DNA from: Arenibacter sp. P308M17
GTDB lineage: Bacteria; Bacteroidota; Bacteroidia; Flavobacteriales; Flavobacteriaceae
NCBI RefSeq assembly: GCF_003426735.1
Contig: NZ_QVON01000001.1
Span: 248,001-312,000, forward strand
Reading direction: 5' to 3'
DNA length: 64,000 nucleotides
The notes under the pieces were generated by a model that made no database searches, was not told where the DNA came from, and saw only the letters and a list, made by a program, of their open reading frames with translations. Position 1 is the first letter of the stretch, and each line of letters begins with the position of its first letter. Of this stretch, positions 16,929-26,413 are shown piece after piece. Position numbers and translations under genes: made by a program.

Positions 16929-18695
16929 CTAGTTTCCTCCGCTACCTATGGTCGGGTTGTTTTTATCCCACCAAAGGCGTTGGGAGTTTAGAACACTTGG
17001 GGTTTCATCCCTTGGGCTGGTAAATCCTTGGTCTGCGCTTGCTTTCTCCCAGTTTTCCCTATTTAAATCACCTGGTTCCGGTGTTGGGGCTCTCCTAGGA
17101 AATGGTATTTCATTGTCATCGGTAGGATAACGCGCCAATAACGAAGATCCATATTTTGGATATCCGGTACGCATGGATAGGGCCCAACCTTCCGAGGGCA
17201 ATCTGTAAAAATTCAGAAACTGTTGTACATACACCTTTTCCAAATCGTCAGTACCATTAAATTGGACTTCAGGAGTGGCAAGGTAATTTGTAATCTCATT
17301 ATCCGCTATTGGTAGATAGGGATATGTTTTATTGGCTACTCTTAAGGAAAGATCTCCTCTTTCACCTATCATGTTGTAGGTTCTGATAGAAGATTCTATT
17401 CCTTTAATGTACCAATCCTCGGCATTCCCGGAAGTATAACCTTTAAGGATAAATTCGGACATCAAAAAACAGACCTCTGCATAGGAAATGACTACATCAA
17501 CGTAATTGCCTTCGGGCTGTGGTAGTCCACCATAGGTGTGCTTCGATTCCTGGATCAGTCTTCGGTTCCATTTTGATACCATCATAGTATTGGTTCCTAT
17601 GGTATTGGGATCGTCTATAAACAAATAATATCCGGGTACCCCTATATTGGGATCCTGCCTATGGGTAGGGGCCCCAATATAACGGTATCCCAATATATCC
17701 TCTCCCTCGGCGGTAGTATAAAGTACCGTATTGTCATTGTCTATATCCACAGCAGGTGAAATATCGGCTGTGCTAGCAAAGGCATCAATGGATTCTTGTG
17801 TATAACCATTGGGTTCAAAGAAAATTCTCAATCTAGGATCTACGGTACCTTTCATAAAATCTACAATAGGTTTTGCGGCCCACATAAGTCCTTTCCATTC
17901 AAAGGCGGCACCGGCAGAACCACGGTATGTTCCGCCTAGGTCAAAAATGAACTGATCTTCATCACCTTCAAATAACCGGCCATCTGTCACCACACTGGCT
18001 ATAATTTCCCTTGCCTTGGTTTCGTTTTGAGACAACAAACGTGTGGCAATTCGCAATTTAACCGCATTGGCACATTTCACCCATTTTGAGGCGTCCCCAT
18101 TATATACTATGTCACTGCTGCCAAAGTCGAATTCATTGACCAGATTCTCACTTAAATTTATGATGGCGTTGTCCAATTCGTCTATCAATTGCAATAAAAG
18201 GGCTTCCTGCTTATCATAAATAGGGTCCAATTTTCCCTCATAACGACCTTTACCCGCCTCGGAATAGGGGATATCCCCGTATTGATCCGTAATAGTTAAA
18301 GCAAAATAGGCCTGAAGTACATCGGCAGCGGCAACCAATTTTTGTTTTGATTTTTTCTCCTCTTCTGGAAGTTGGCTTATTTGAAGCCGCATTTCATCCA
18401 AGTGGTTCATAACCGTTCCATAGAAAGTACCGTATTTACTGCCGGGCAAAATGGTATTTACATCATCCGCATTGGCAATCCCTTGGGAGAGGTACTGGGC
18501 CCAGGTCATTTTTTGATGGTTTTCATGGTACCATTCCCCACCACCTTTGTAGGTGCCTATTGATTTTTGCACATAAGTAAACAAGGTTTCCGGAGGGGGA
18601 ACCCCTACCTCGGGATCGGTATTTATCTCCTGAAAATCCTTTTCGCACCCTACAAAAAGTCCCAGTGCAAACATTATATAAATTATTTTTTTCAT
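16929..18695 (-). CDS. SusD/RagB-family surface lipoprotein, pair 1
   Basis: The 588-residue protein has a lipoprotein signal ending LFVGC (Cys17) and a SusD-like helical body with an N-terminal KDFQEINTDPE stretch. SusD proteins lie over the SusC channel and capture substrate at the cell surface. The features NTDPE and AQYLSQGIAN fit the SusD-like subgroup often found outside classic glycan loci. It follows SusC with a 19-bp gap and a terminator follows it. No glycoside hydrolase is in its operon, so the ligand is open. Confidence 0.93.
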   Translation of the reverse strand: MKKIIYIMFALGLFVGCEKDFQEINTDPEVGVPPPETLFTYVQKSIGTYKGGGEWYHENHQKMTWAQYLSQGIANADDVNTILPGSKYGTFYGTVMNHLDEMRLQISQLPEEEKKSKQKLVAAADVLQAYFALTITDQYGDIPYSEAGKGRYEGKLDPIYDKQEALLLQLIDELDNAIINLSENLVNEFDFGSSDIVYNGDASKWVKCANAVKLRIATRLLSQNETKAREIIASVVTDGRLFEGDEDQFIFDLGGTYRGSAGAAFEWKGLMWAAKPIVDFMKGTVDPRLRIFFEPNGYTQESIDAFASTADISPAVDIDNDNTVLYTTAEGEDILGYRYIGAPTHRQDPNIGVPGYYLFIDDPNTIGTNTMMVSKWNRRLIQESKHTYGGLPQPEGNYVDVVISYAEVCFLMSEFILKGYTSGNAEDWYIKGIESSIRTYNMIGERGDLSLRVANKTYPYLPIADNEITNYLATPEVQFNGTDDLEKVYVQQFLNFYRLPSEGWALSMRTGYPKYGSSLLARYPTDDNEIPFPRRAPTPEPGDLNRENWEKASADQGFTSPRDETPSVLNSQRLWWDKNNPTIGSGGN

Positions 18696-18714
18696 GGCTT
18701 CTAAATTTTTCCGA

Positions 18715-21700
18715 TTAGAAATTAAGATTTACTGCAAATGTTATGGACCTTACATATGGCGCCGATCTCATTTGCAACGGATTGGCCGCAGCATTATTGC
18801 TTATAGATGGATTGATATTGTCCGGCATGGAGTTGTATATGAATCCCAAATCCCTTCCGGTTAGGGAGAGCGAGGCACTATTTATGGACAATTTGTCCAG
18901 TATTGATCCCGGTACTTGGTAGGATAGCGATAATTCACGCAGGGCAACCCAACTTTGGGTATAGACTCCCGTTATGGGAGTACCCGTACTTGCAGATGTC
19001 CATCTATATATATAGCCGGACCAATGGGTTGGCTCTACCAATCCCTGATCGTACGCCTGCTGATAGGTTAAGCCCCCAACATCAACACTTGTTCGGTTGC
19101 CCGAAGGGCCGGAATCAATTGTTGTTCCATCCGGAAAAACACCATCCGGGATATATCCATCCTCATAGGTTTTGCCGAAAAAGTTTTGCCCCTGTCCCTG
19201 GCTGGTCCAAACAATACCACCTTGGGAAGCATCCCTGTTGGGCAAAGAGCTTTTTATTACTCCTTGGTGCAGACCATAACGGGCATCCGCGGAATATATT
19301 TCACCCCCGTACCTGGCATCGACAATGGCGCTTAGACGTAACCTTTTAAACCTTACGGAAGTATTTGCACCGCCATACCAATCTGGTTGCATATTTCCCA
19401 TTACGTGCAACGAATCCAAGTTGTTGATTCCAATGGGGTAGGCTACGGACCAACCATTTCGGTTTGCCAAAATTGGTTTGTCATGATTTTCGGTATTGGA
19501 TCCTTCATAGTAGGAGTAGCCCCTTCTGGTGACCAAGTCTCCGTAATTGCCACCAACATAGGCATAGGATGCCGTACCAGCATTGCTGTCATCAGGATTT
19601 CCGTATAAATTAAATTCGTTTATGCCGGGTGCCAATTCAATAATTTTATCCCGGTTTCTAGTGAAATTGGCCCCAATATCCCAACTAAAATCTTTGGTGT
19701 CAATAATATTTACATCCAGTGCCGCCTCGATCCCCGAATTTTGAAGGTTACCGGCATTTATCAATTGCCTGTTTATACCAGATTCACTGGGAACGGGCAA
19801 GTCGATTATCTGATTTTTGGTATTGTCCTTATAATAGGCCACATCCAAACCAACCTTATTATTAAAAAAACGGATATCTATTCCGGTTTCCCAAGAATAT
19901 TTCTTTTCTGGCTGTAGATCTGGGGATATTGCCGTATTGTTTTCATATCGAAATAGGTTTAAAGCTGGGTTGTCATTAAAATTGTCTGACACGAACCCTG
20001 TAGAGAGTCGATAAGGAGAGGTGTCATTACCAACAATGGCATAGGATCCCCGTAATTTTGCAAACGAAATAAAGCTGGGCAAAGGCAAGGTTTCACTTAC
20101 CACCCATGACAAACTCCCTGAGGGATAAAAATAGGAATTATTTCCATGTCCGTCCGGATAGACCAAAGCGGAGGACCAGTCATTTCTGGCCGTTAGATTT
20201 AGATATAGGTCTCTTCTGAAGCTGGTATTGAAGAAGGCATATACGGAATTTATTTTTTTCCTATCACCAATTCCCCCGTCTACATTGGCAGGATTAAGGG
20301 AGTTTGAGATGTTAAAGAAATCCCGGATTTTAAATCCGCCGTTAGTACTTATACTGGTATATTTGGTCTCTGTACTCCACATATCACCTCCCAATATCAG
20401 GTCCAGTCGGATATCCTCATTTATCTCTTTGTTAAAGAATAGTTTTCCGGAAAAGCTATATTGAAATTTTTCTCCATTCTCCATTCCATAAGCCCCGCCC
20501 AATCTATTCACATCCTTTGCAAAGGTTTTAAAATCCTGGGTCCAAGTGTATTGGTTTAAATTTCCTTCCAAGGAAGCACTAATGTTTTTGGTTATGGTGT
20601 AATCCAAATTTAATTTACCGATAAGGGAACCTTCCACACGCTCATTTTCATCGTCCAAAATACCCATCCACAGTTTGCTCATTCGGGTGTAGTTGTAGTT
20701 GTCTCCGGCAGGATAGGGTATACCACCGTCTACATCCTTATAATTGTTTCTCCACTTATTTACATCGTAATTACGGGGAAAACCATCGTGGAACCAATCG
20801 GAATTTGCTCCGGGATTTACGGGATTTTTTCCTATAGATCTTGTGTAATGAACTGTGGCACCAACGGTTAATTTATCTTTGATCAAATCTTGGGAACCCT
20901 TGAAACTAATAGAGTTTTTATCGAAATCGTTCCTCGGTGATACCCCTGTTTCCGAAAAATTGGAGAAGGACAATCGGAAAGCGTTCGTTTCCCCACCGCC
21001 ATCTACCGAAACGTTGGTATTTCTTAGAAAACCGGTATCGAAAGAGTCTTTGTAGTTATTGGGCTGCGCTACCCATTTGGCCAAGGAACCGTCGTAATCT
21101 ATGATATCCTGTCCGTCAAACCTTGGTCCCCAACTCGCTGCATGTTCCTCGCTGGAAGTAAAAGCCATGGAGGGCAGACCAGTGGTGAGGTCGTAAGTAA
21201 AAAACTGGCTGGTGTCATGTCTGTCGTCCCTTACTCTAGTGTTTGGACCGTTATCAACGCCACTGAACCAACCGGCCGTGTTGCCAGATCCGTATTCATT
21301 CTGGAAATCTGCACTATCATAAACGTTTCTTGTGCCTATGGTCTGATTGATACTAACCCCTAGCCCTTTGCGTTTTTGACCGGATTTTGTGGTAATCATT
21401 ACTACACCATTTAAAGCGCGCGAACCGTAAAGTGCGGCAGCTGCGGCGCCTTTTAAAATGGAAAAGGATTCAAAATCGTCAGGGTTTAGGTTTTTTAATT
21501 GGTTGCCCCAGTCCGATCCGTTAGTACCACTAAGGTCGTTGTCCATCAACACACCATCAACCACGAATATGGGCTGTGTATTGCTTCCAAAAGTAGAATT
21601 ACCTCTTATAGTAATACGTGAACCACCAAAGGTACCCCCCGAGGTAGTACTGATCTGTACCCCTGCCGTTTTCCCCTGCAAGGTGTTAACAGGATTTACC

Positions 21701-22110
21701 TGTACCGCTTGGGCCAATTCGCCCCCGGCTATTTCGGTAACCGAATATCCAAGGGCCCTTTCCTCCCTTTTTATTCCCAAGGCCGTTACCACTACTTCAT
21801 CCAATTGACTGGAATCTTCTTCCATAGAAATATTGACGCTGTTGGAATTGCCAATGGTTACCGTTTGGGTCTTCATTCCTATATAGGAGAAAGAGAGTAT
21901 ATCCCCTACGGAAACCTCAAGGCTATAATTCCCGTCAAAATCGGTTTGTGTGCCGTTTGTGGTCCCTTGAACCACAATGCTTACCCCGGGTAGGGGAGTT
22001 CCGTCATTGGCATCCGTAACGCTGCCCGAAACTGTTTTGTTTTGGGCCATTACCCCGTTTAAACAGAGTAGGGTCAGAGCCATTAGGAAGAAATGGATTT
22101 TCTTGTTCAT
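18715..22110 (-). CDS. SusC/RagA TonB-dependent transporter, pair 1
   Basis: The 1131-residue outer-membrane transporter has a signal peptide (1-22), a carboxypeptidase-regulatory-like domain (about 27-96), a plug domain (about 115-225, with the SusC motif around QPIFVVDGV) and a large beta-barrel ending in an aromatic-rich strand (TFAVNLNF). It lacks an STN domain, so it is probably not tied to an ECF sigma/FecR system. It imports ligand delivered by the partner SusD using TonB energy. It lies downstream of the dioxygenase-like and isomerase genes in the same direction. Confidence 0.95.
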   Translation of the reverse strand: MNKKIHFFLMALTLLCLNGVMAQNKTVSGSVTDANDGTPLPGVSIVVQGTTNGTQTDFDGNYSLEVSVGDILSFSYIGMKTQTVTIGNSNSVNISMEEDSSQLDEVVVTALGIKREERALGYSVTEIAGGELAQAVQVNPVNTLQGKTAGVQISTTSGGTFGGSRITIRGNSTFGSNTQPIFVVDGVLMDNDLSGTNGSDWGNQLKNLNPDDFESFSILKGAAAAALYGSRALNGVVMITTKSGQKRKGLGVSINQTIGTRNVYDSADFQNEYGSGNTAGWFSGVDNGPNTRVRDDRHDTSQFFTYDLTTGLPSMAFTSSEEHAASWGPRFDGQDIIDYDGSLAKWVAQPNNYKDSFDTGFLRNTNVSVDGGGETNAFRLSFSNFSETGVSPRNDFDKNSISFKGSQDLIKDKLTVGATVHYTRSIGKNPVNPGANSDWFHDGFPRNYDVNKWRNNYKDVDGGIPYPAGDNYNYTRMSKLWMGILDDENERVEGSLIGKLNLDYTITKNISASLEGNLNQYTWTQDFKTFAKDVNRLGGAYGMENGEKFQYSFSGKLFFNKEINEDIRLDLILGGDMWSTETKYTSISTNGGFKIRDFFNISNSLNPANVDGGIGDRKKINSVYAFFNTSFRRDLYLNLTARNDWSSALVYPDGHGNNSYFYPSGSLSWVVSETLPLPSFISFAKLRGSYAIVGNDTSPYRLSTGFVSDNFNDNPALNLFRYENNTAISPDLQPEKKYSWETGIDIRFFNNKVGLDVAYYKDNTKNQIIDLPVPSESGINRQLINAGNLQNSGIEAALDVNIIDTKDFSWDIGANFTRNRDKIIELAPGINEFNLYGNPDDSNAGTASYAYVGGNYGDLVTRRGYSYYEGSNTENHDKPILANRNGWSVAYPIGINNLDSLHVMGNMQPDWYGGANTSVRFKRLRLSAIVDARYGGEIYSADARYGLHQGVIKSSLPNRDASQGGIVWTSQGQGQNFFGKTYEDGYIPDGVFPDGTTIDSGPSGNRTSVDVGGLTYQQAYDQGLVEPTHWSGYIYRWTSASTGTPITGVYTQSWVALRELSLSYQVPGSILDKLSINSASLSLTGRDLGFIYNSMPDNINPSISNNAAANPLQMRSAPYVRSITFAVNLNF

Positions 22111-22414
22111 GTGAAATTAATTAGTCTAGTTAGTATTGACGACGGATGCATTTTGCAAGCGTAGATACCATTAAATTTCTTAACTATTTGTTAACTTTTT
22201 TAAAAATATCGACCAACAACATTATTGAAATGACGAACAACGTTCCTTAGTCGTTATTGAAAAAAATATTATGATTTTTGAGAGTGAAAATTTGTTGATT
22301 AGTGATATTTTTTTTGCCCTATTTTTTGATGATATTTGATGATGGTCTTTTTTTTGTCAATATTTGATTCAATTGAATTTATGGACCTAATTTGCTATAT
22401 CTCGTTAATGGATA
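22111..22414. other. AT-rich spacer upstream of SusC-1
   Basis: These 304 bp hold no gene and should include the SusC-1 leader or promoter. I see no clean Bacteroidota promoter or strong hairpin here. Confidence 0.5.
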
Positions 22415-23245
22415 TTAATTCCTTAAATGATTTGGTAGTATTGACACAACAATATGGCTTTTAATAAAGTTATTTATTTCCAATTGATCCCCAAGCGGTA
22501 TTTTAGTATTGGGCCGGTAAAGGGAGTAGGGGTATGGACCATATTCCGGGGTGATGGTGATAAAGGGGCGGTTGTTATCTTGGGCATTTTTGATCATCAA
22601 ACCCCACCACTCTGTAAATTGTTCCAACTCCGCTTTGTAATTTTCGTCGCGTGGGTCCACGACCTGTGGAGTTTGGGCCGATCCTACCCTAGCATGGATA
22701 TGGTACGTATGGCTTATGGCCTTTTTTACTGCTTCGGGTTGGTTTTCCAACAAAGATTCGGCAACACAGCACCAATGTGATAGGTCCGAAGTGAGTTTCA
22801 GAAAGGGATATTCCTCCAAGTAGGGCAAACAGGCATGGGCGGCAAAGGAAAATCGTGAGCGATGGGTTTCATGGGTAATGATGACCCCGGTCTCCAATTC
22901 AATTTCATGGGCAGTTTCAATTAGGACGGAGTTTTGGCACCTTGTATAAAAGTCCATGCCGGTATGCGAATTCACCAATAGGGGGTTGGCCTCCACGAGG
23001 TTGTACAAATGTCTTTTATATTGTTCCCGATGCTTGGTAAAATCTACCTCCTTGGTTTGCCAATGCTGTCCTATGAAATCCAGTTCCAAATCTTTCAGCA
23101 TGGAACAAATTTCCTTCTTTTTAACAGTTTCCAAAGGAAGGTCTATTTCTACGCCCTGATAACCGGCCTCTTTAATTTTGTTTAAAAATACGGGCCAGGA
23201 TACATCGGTACTTCCCCAACGTGGATATATAAATTTAATTTGCAT
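22415..23245 (-). CDS. Sugar phosphate isomerase/epimerase-like TIM barrel
   Basis: The 276-residue protein fits the xylose-isomerase-like TIM-barrel family: an N-terminal GYQGVEIDLPLE (about 33-44), metal-site candidates in VIITHETHRSRF (about 141-152) and KLTSDLSHWCCVAES (about 170-184), and HIHARVGSAQTPQV (about 202-215). No signal peptide, so cytoplasmic. Members are isomerases or epimerases of sugars, or related lyases. It follows the dioxygenase-like gene by 13 bp, so the two probably act in one pathway. The substrate is not identifiable. Confidence 0.85.
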   Translation of the reverse strand: MQIKFIYPRWGSTDVSWPVFLNKIKEAGYQGVEIDLPLETVKKKEICSMLKDLELDFIGQHWQTKEVDFTKHREQYKRHLYNLVEANPLLVNSHTGMDFYTRCQNSVLIETAHEIELETGVIITHETHRSRFSFAAHACLPYLEEYPFLKLTSDLSHWCCVAESLLENQPEAVKKAISHTYHIHARVGSAQTPQVVDPRDENYKAELEQFTEWWGLMIKNAQDNNRPFITITPEYGPYPYSLYRPNTKIPLGDQLEINNFIKSHIVVSILPNHLRN

Positions 23246-23258
23246 GCGTTGTATTGCT

Positions 23259-23996
23259 TTAATTTCTCTGCTTTCTTTCGCCAGTATGATCTACCCCTTG
23301 TTCCCGCTCATAATCGATCATTTTTTTGGGCCTAAAGTTTAGGATCAATGCCCTTCTATGGGTTTCGGTGGTGTTGCCCCGGCTAAAGTGAAGCGTAAAG
23401 CCGTCATGAAAGGTGCATCCACCTGGATTTAGGGGCATACTTAAAGCCTTTGAACTGTCTATTTCGCAGTATAGGGCTCCCCCATTGGGTAGGTTTTTGT
23501 GGGGCAGGATGGCATTATCTTCTGTTTTTGGGATAAACCACATACATCCATTTTCTACGAACACCTTGTCCAATGCAATCCAACAACTGGCCGATCTTTT
23601 GTCTGGCATGGCTATCCAATAGGCAGCGTCCTGGTGCCAAGGGGTTGGGGTATTGGTATAAGGGGCCTTATTGATCATCATGTCAAAATCCAGTTCCATA
23701 TCTTCGCCTAGTAGGTCTTTGGCCCATTGTTCCGCTTTTTTATAGGCACTGTTATTAATGAGTTCATGGGCTATGGTGCTGGGTCTCATAATTTGGGTAA
23801 TACGCTCCACCCTACTATTGGTACTATTATCCGCGCCTGCAAGGTCACTTCGCAGGTGGGCGGTTTTCACTTTGTCCCCTAACAACCCGTCGTAAATGGT
23901 CCTGAGAGAGTCCACTTCCTCTTGTGTGATTAAATGCTCTATTTTAATAAATCCATCCTTGATGAATTTGGATCTTTTTGTTTCCATGCTGCTCAT
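23259..23996 (-). CDS. Phytanoyl-CoA dioxygenase (PhyH)-family protein
   Basis: This 245-residue Fe(II)/2-oxoglutarate-dependent oxygenase has the iron triad: H-x-D in TPWHQDAAYW (about 117-126) and a distal His in TLHFSRGN (about 206-213), then a 2-oxoglutarate-type Arg (HRRALILNFRP, about 218-228). It would hydroxylate a small substrate in the cytoplasm. The start could be Met1 or Met4. It is the first gene of a possible operon leading to SusCD-1 and faces an AraC regulator 79 bp away. Confidence 0.87.
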   Translation of the reverse strand: MSSMETKRSKFIKDGFIKIEHLITQEEVDSLRTIYDGLLGDKVKTAHLRSDLAGADNSTNSRVERITQIMRPSTIAHELINNSAYKKAEQWAKDLLGEDMELDFDMMINKAPYTNTPTPWHQDAAYWIAMPDKRSASCWIALDKVFVENGCMWFIPKTEDNAILPHKNLPNGGALYCEIDSSKALSMPLNPGGCTFHDGFTLHFSRGNTTETHRRALILNFRPKKMIDYEREQGVDHTGERKQRN

Positions 23997-24075
23997 TTGT
24001 GTGCATCAAAGATGTAGTTAAAATAGATAAATAGCTATCAATTTTGTACTATATTACTTTTTTATACATTTTATC

Positions 24076-24939
24076 ATGGATATTGGAGCACAGGAAAGAC
24101 GGGTGTTTAATTTACAGGATTATGGGGTTAAAAGAGGATTGGCCATTGGGCATTATCGTTATAAACAGGTAAAGCCGGGTCTTGAACGTCATCAACATAA
24201 AGGAGCTTTGGAAATTTGCTACTGTATGAAAGGGCAACAACACTATAAGATTGGGGAGGAATTGTATGAGCTTAACGGTAATGATATTTTTGTAGTACCC
24301 CCTAATACTGTTCATAGCACGGGGGAATTTCCGGAAGATAAGGGAGAACTGTTTTGGATTCAATTGCTTGTAGATAGTTCCAAAGGGAAACTATGCAATA
24401 TGCCCAAAGAGCATTCCGAATTTTTGCTTGCTGGGCTTCTGGATAAATCGCAACATGTTTTCAAGGGCTCCTTTCAACTAAAATTTATTTTGGAGAAACT
24501 GTTGGTTCAGTTGGAGAATTTTGATTCCTTGTTGTCTAGAATAATGGTGGATCAGTTGATTGCCCAATTACTATTGGAAACCGTTATGCTGTCCAATAGT
24601 CCCCAACAAAGTCCGCCATCCGTAAAGCTGAATGACCTGAACAAGTTTATTCATAAAAATCTGCATAGGACAATTTATGTGGATGAAATGGCAAATCTAA
24701 TTGGGATGTCCGTGGGGTATTTTAAGTTTTGGTTTAAATCGAAAACGGGTATGCCGCCTAGGGAATTTGTTAACCGATTAAAGATTGAACAGGCCAAAAT
24801 AGATTTATTGTCCGGTAACTCGGTAACTAAAGTAGCCTTTGGTCTGGGTTTTGGTTCCTCCCAATATTTTGCTGTCACTTTTAAGAAGTTTACGGGGTCT
24901 ACCCCCCGATCTTATAGAAGTTTGCATAGTGGAGAATGA
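24076..24939 (+). CDS. AraC-family transcriptional regulator 1
   Basis: The 287-residue protein has an N-terminal cupin-like sensor domain (HQHKGALEICYCMKG, about 40-54) and a C-terminal pair of HTH motifs (about 180-282, including IYVDEMANLIGMSVGYF and KVAFGLGFGSSQYFAVTFKKFTG). It is divergent from the PhyH gene with a 79-bp shared promoter region, so it probably controls the PhyH/isomerase/SusCD-1 genes in response to their substrate. A terminator follows. Confidence 0.92.
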   Translation: MDIGAQERRVFNLQDYGVKRGLAIGHYRYKQVKPGLERHQHKGALEICYCMKGQQHYKIGEELYELNGNDIFVVPPNTVHSTGEFPEDKGELFWIQLLVDSSKGKLCNMPKEHSEFLLAGLLDKSQHVFKGSFQLKFILEKLLVQLENFDSLLSRIMVDQLIAQLLLETVMLSNSPQQSPPSVKLNDLNKFIHKNLHRTIYVDEMANLIGMSVGYFKFWFKSKTGMPPREFVNRLKIEQAKIDLLSGNSVTKVAFGLGFGSSQYFAVTFKKFTGSTPRSYRSLHSGE

Positions 24940-25502
24940 AATATAAAATAAACCTACACCACTTACCTTAATAAAAAAATCCGGAACCACTAGGGTATCC
25001 GGATTTTTCAAAACTAACTCAACTCAATTTTAACAGGCCTATTTAGAGGAACTTGAAACAAGCCTGAAAATCATTAAAACTCTAATATTATGTATGTCAA
25101 TTCATTTCATGAATGAAATCTTAGGCAAGATATGATGTAAATATCCTCTAGGCTACCAATTTAATGATTATTAATGATACATTTTTTGCATTTTTAGCAT
25201 AGAATAATAATTATATGGTATATATAGGATATATAATTTTAGAAGAATGTCTAAAAGCAAAGTACTAATTAGGTTTTTACGGGTCACCATACCAAGGTGG
25301 TGGCCTTTTAGGGGTTAACTCCTTCGTTGACCTTATCTTGCTTTCCTGTTGGCACTTATATTGAAGCTCCGATTTATACACAATTACAATTTTCACTAAC
25401 TTGTAATCTTGTTACGGATGAATTTGCATAAACAGGTTTTACGACTTGTTTTTCAGTTTGTTCCGAGCCTTTTAATTACATAAATTGTTAATTAACAATA
25501 AA
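24940..25502. other. AT-rich spacer upstream of the glycerophosphodiesterase
   Basis: After the AraC terminator at 24975-25008 these 563 bp show no gene. A weak hairpin (CACCA...TGGTG near 25280) is the only structure seen. Promoter elements for the next gene were not recognised. Confidence 0.5.
24975..25008. terminator. Intrinsic terminator after AraC regulator 1
   Basis: AAAAATCCGGA (24975-24985) pairs with TCCGGATTTTT (24998-25008) around a 12-nt loop. The trailing T-run follows on the plus strand and A-run precedes, so it may act both ways. Confidence 0.75.
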
Positions 25503-26312
25503 ATGAAAGCCACTATACTAATATCCCGTTTCCTCCTAATTGGATGTCTCTTTATTCAAAGTCTTATATTCGGACAGTTTAATAAACATAAAGGAGAAGA
25601 TAAATATCATTTGATAGCCCATCGCGGAGGAGTTGTTGATGACCAAACTGCGGAAAACAGTATTGCTTCGTTGAAAAAGGCTTCAGAAGAGGGATATTGG
25701 ATGGTCGAGGTTGATTTGCGTTTAACACGGGACAGTGTTCTGATTATCCATCATGATTCAAATTTTAGGAGATACTATGGGGTAAATAAAACCGTATCGG
25801 AAATGGATTGGAATGAGGTAAAGGAATTAAAAGGGGATTTGGGTAATAGGGTCCTTTCTTTTGAAGAAGCGCTGAAGTTTTGTCAAGAAAGCGATCTACA
25901 GGTGATGGTCGATAATAAAATTAAAGGGTACGATATCGATTTATTTGGGGAAGTAGTGGCATTATTAAAGAAGTATGAACGTTTGGAGCATGCCATGATG
26001 ATCGGAACGGATGAATCCACTGCCTTCTTCACTGGGAAAGTAAAACTCAGTTGCACACGCCAACAGCTTCAGGATAATATGCTCAAGCCAGGGTTTAATC
26101 CTAAAGACTATTATTTGTTTTCTAAAAGTATATCAAAAGAGGATGTGGAATGGACAGGGAGGCATGGTATAATGGCTGTTGGGATAATCAATGCTTGGGC
26201 ATTGAAAGCTAACAATATGATGGAGGAAGCCGGTGAAGAGGCAAAAAAGTTAAAAGAAGCAGGTGTGGGCTACTATCAAATTGATTCGATTTTTGGTTCT
26301 TTGTTTAAGTAG
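25503..26312 (+). CDS. Secreted glycerophosphodiester phosphodiesterase
   Basis: The 269-residue GDPD-family enzyme starts at ATG 25503, which places a signal peptide (about 1-24, ending IFGQF) at the N terminus; an in-frame TTG at 25485 is less likely. GDPD motifs are clear: LIAHRGG and AENSIASLKKA near the start, VEVDLRLTRD and LIIHHD for metal binding. It cleaves glycerophosphodiesters to glycerol-3-phosphate and an alcohol. It converges on the SusCD-2 operon, sharing a terminator region, so it may or may not belong functionally with it. Confidence 0.88.
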   Translation: MKATILISRFLLIGCLFIQSLIFGQFNKHKGEDKYHLIAHRGGVVDDQTAENSIASLKKASEEGYWMVEVDLRLTRDSVLIIHHDSNFRRYYGVNKTVSEMDWNEVKELKGDLGNRVLSFEEALKFCQESDLQVMVDNKIKGYDIDLFGEVVALLKKYERLEHAMMIGTDESTAFFTGKVKLSCTRQQLQDNMLKPGFNPKDYYLFSKSISKEDVEWTGRHGIMAVGIINAWALKANNMMEEAGEEAKKLKEAGVGYYQIDSIFGSLFK

Positions 26313-26321
26313 AAAACAAAA

Positions 26322-26348
26322 ACACGGGAAGAAAATTCCTGCCCGTGT
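26322..26348. terminator. Terminator between the glycerophosphodiesterase and SusD-2
   Basis: ACACGGG (26322-26328) pairs with CCCGTGT (26342-26348). On the minus strand TTTTTGTTTT follows directly, ending the SusCD-2 operon; on the plus strand a T8 run follows about 10 nt later. Confidence 0.7.
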
Positions 26349-26413
26349 CCTGTAATTGTTTTTTTTGAAACTTTTTGGGATTTCAAAAAAATCATATCCA
26401 TTCCTTAAATGAA

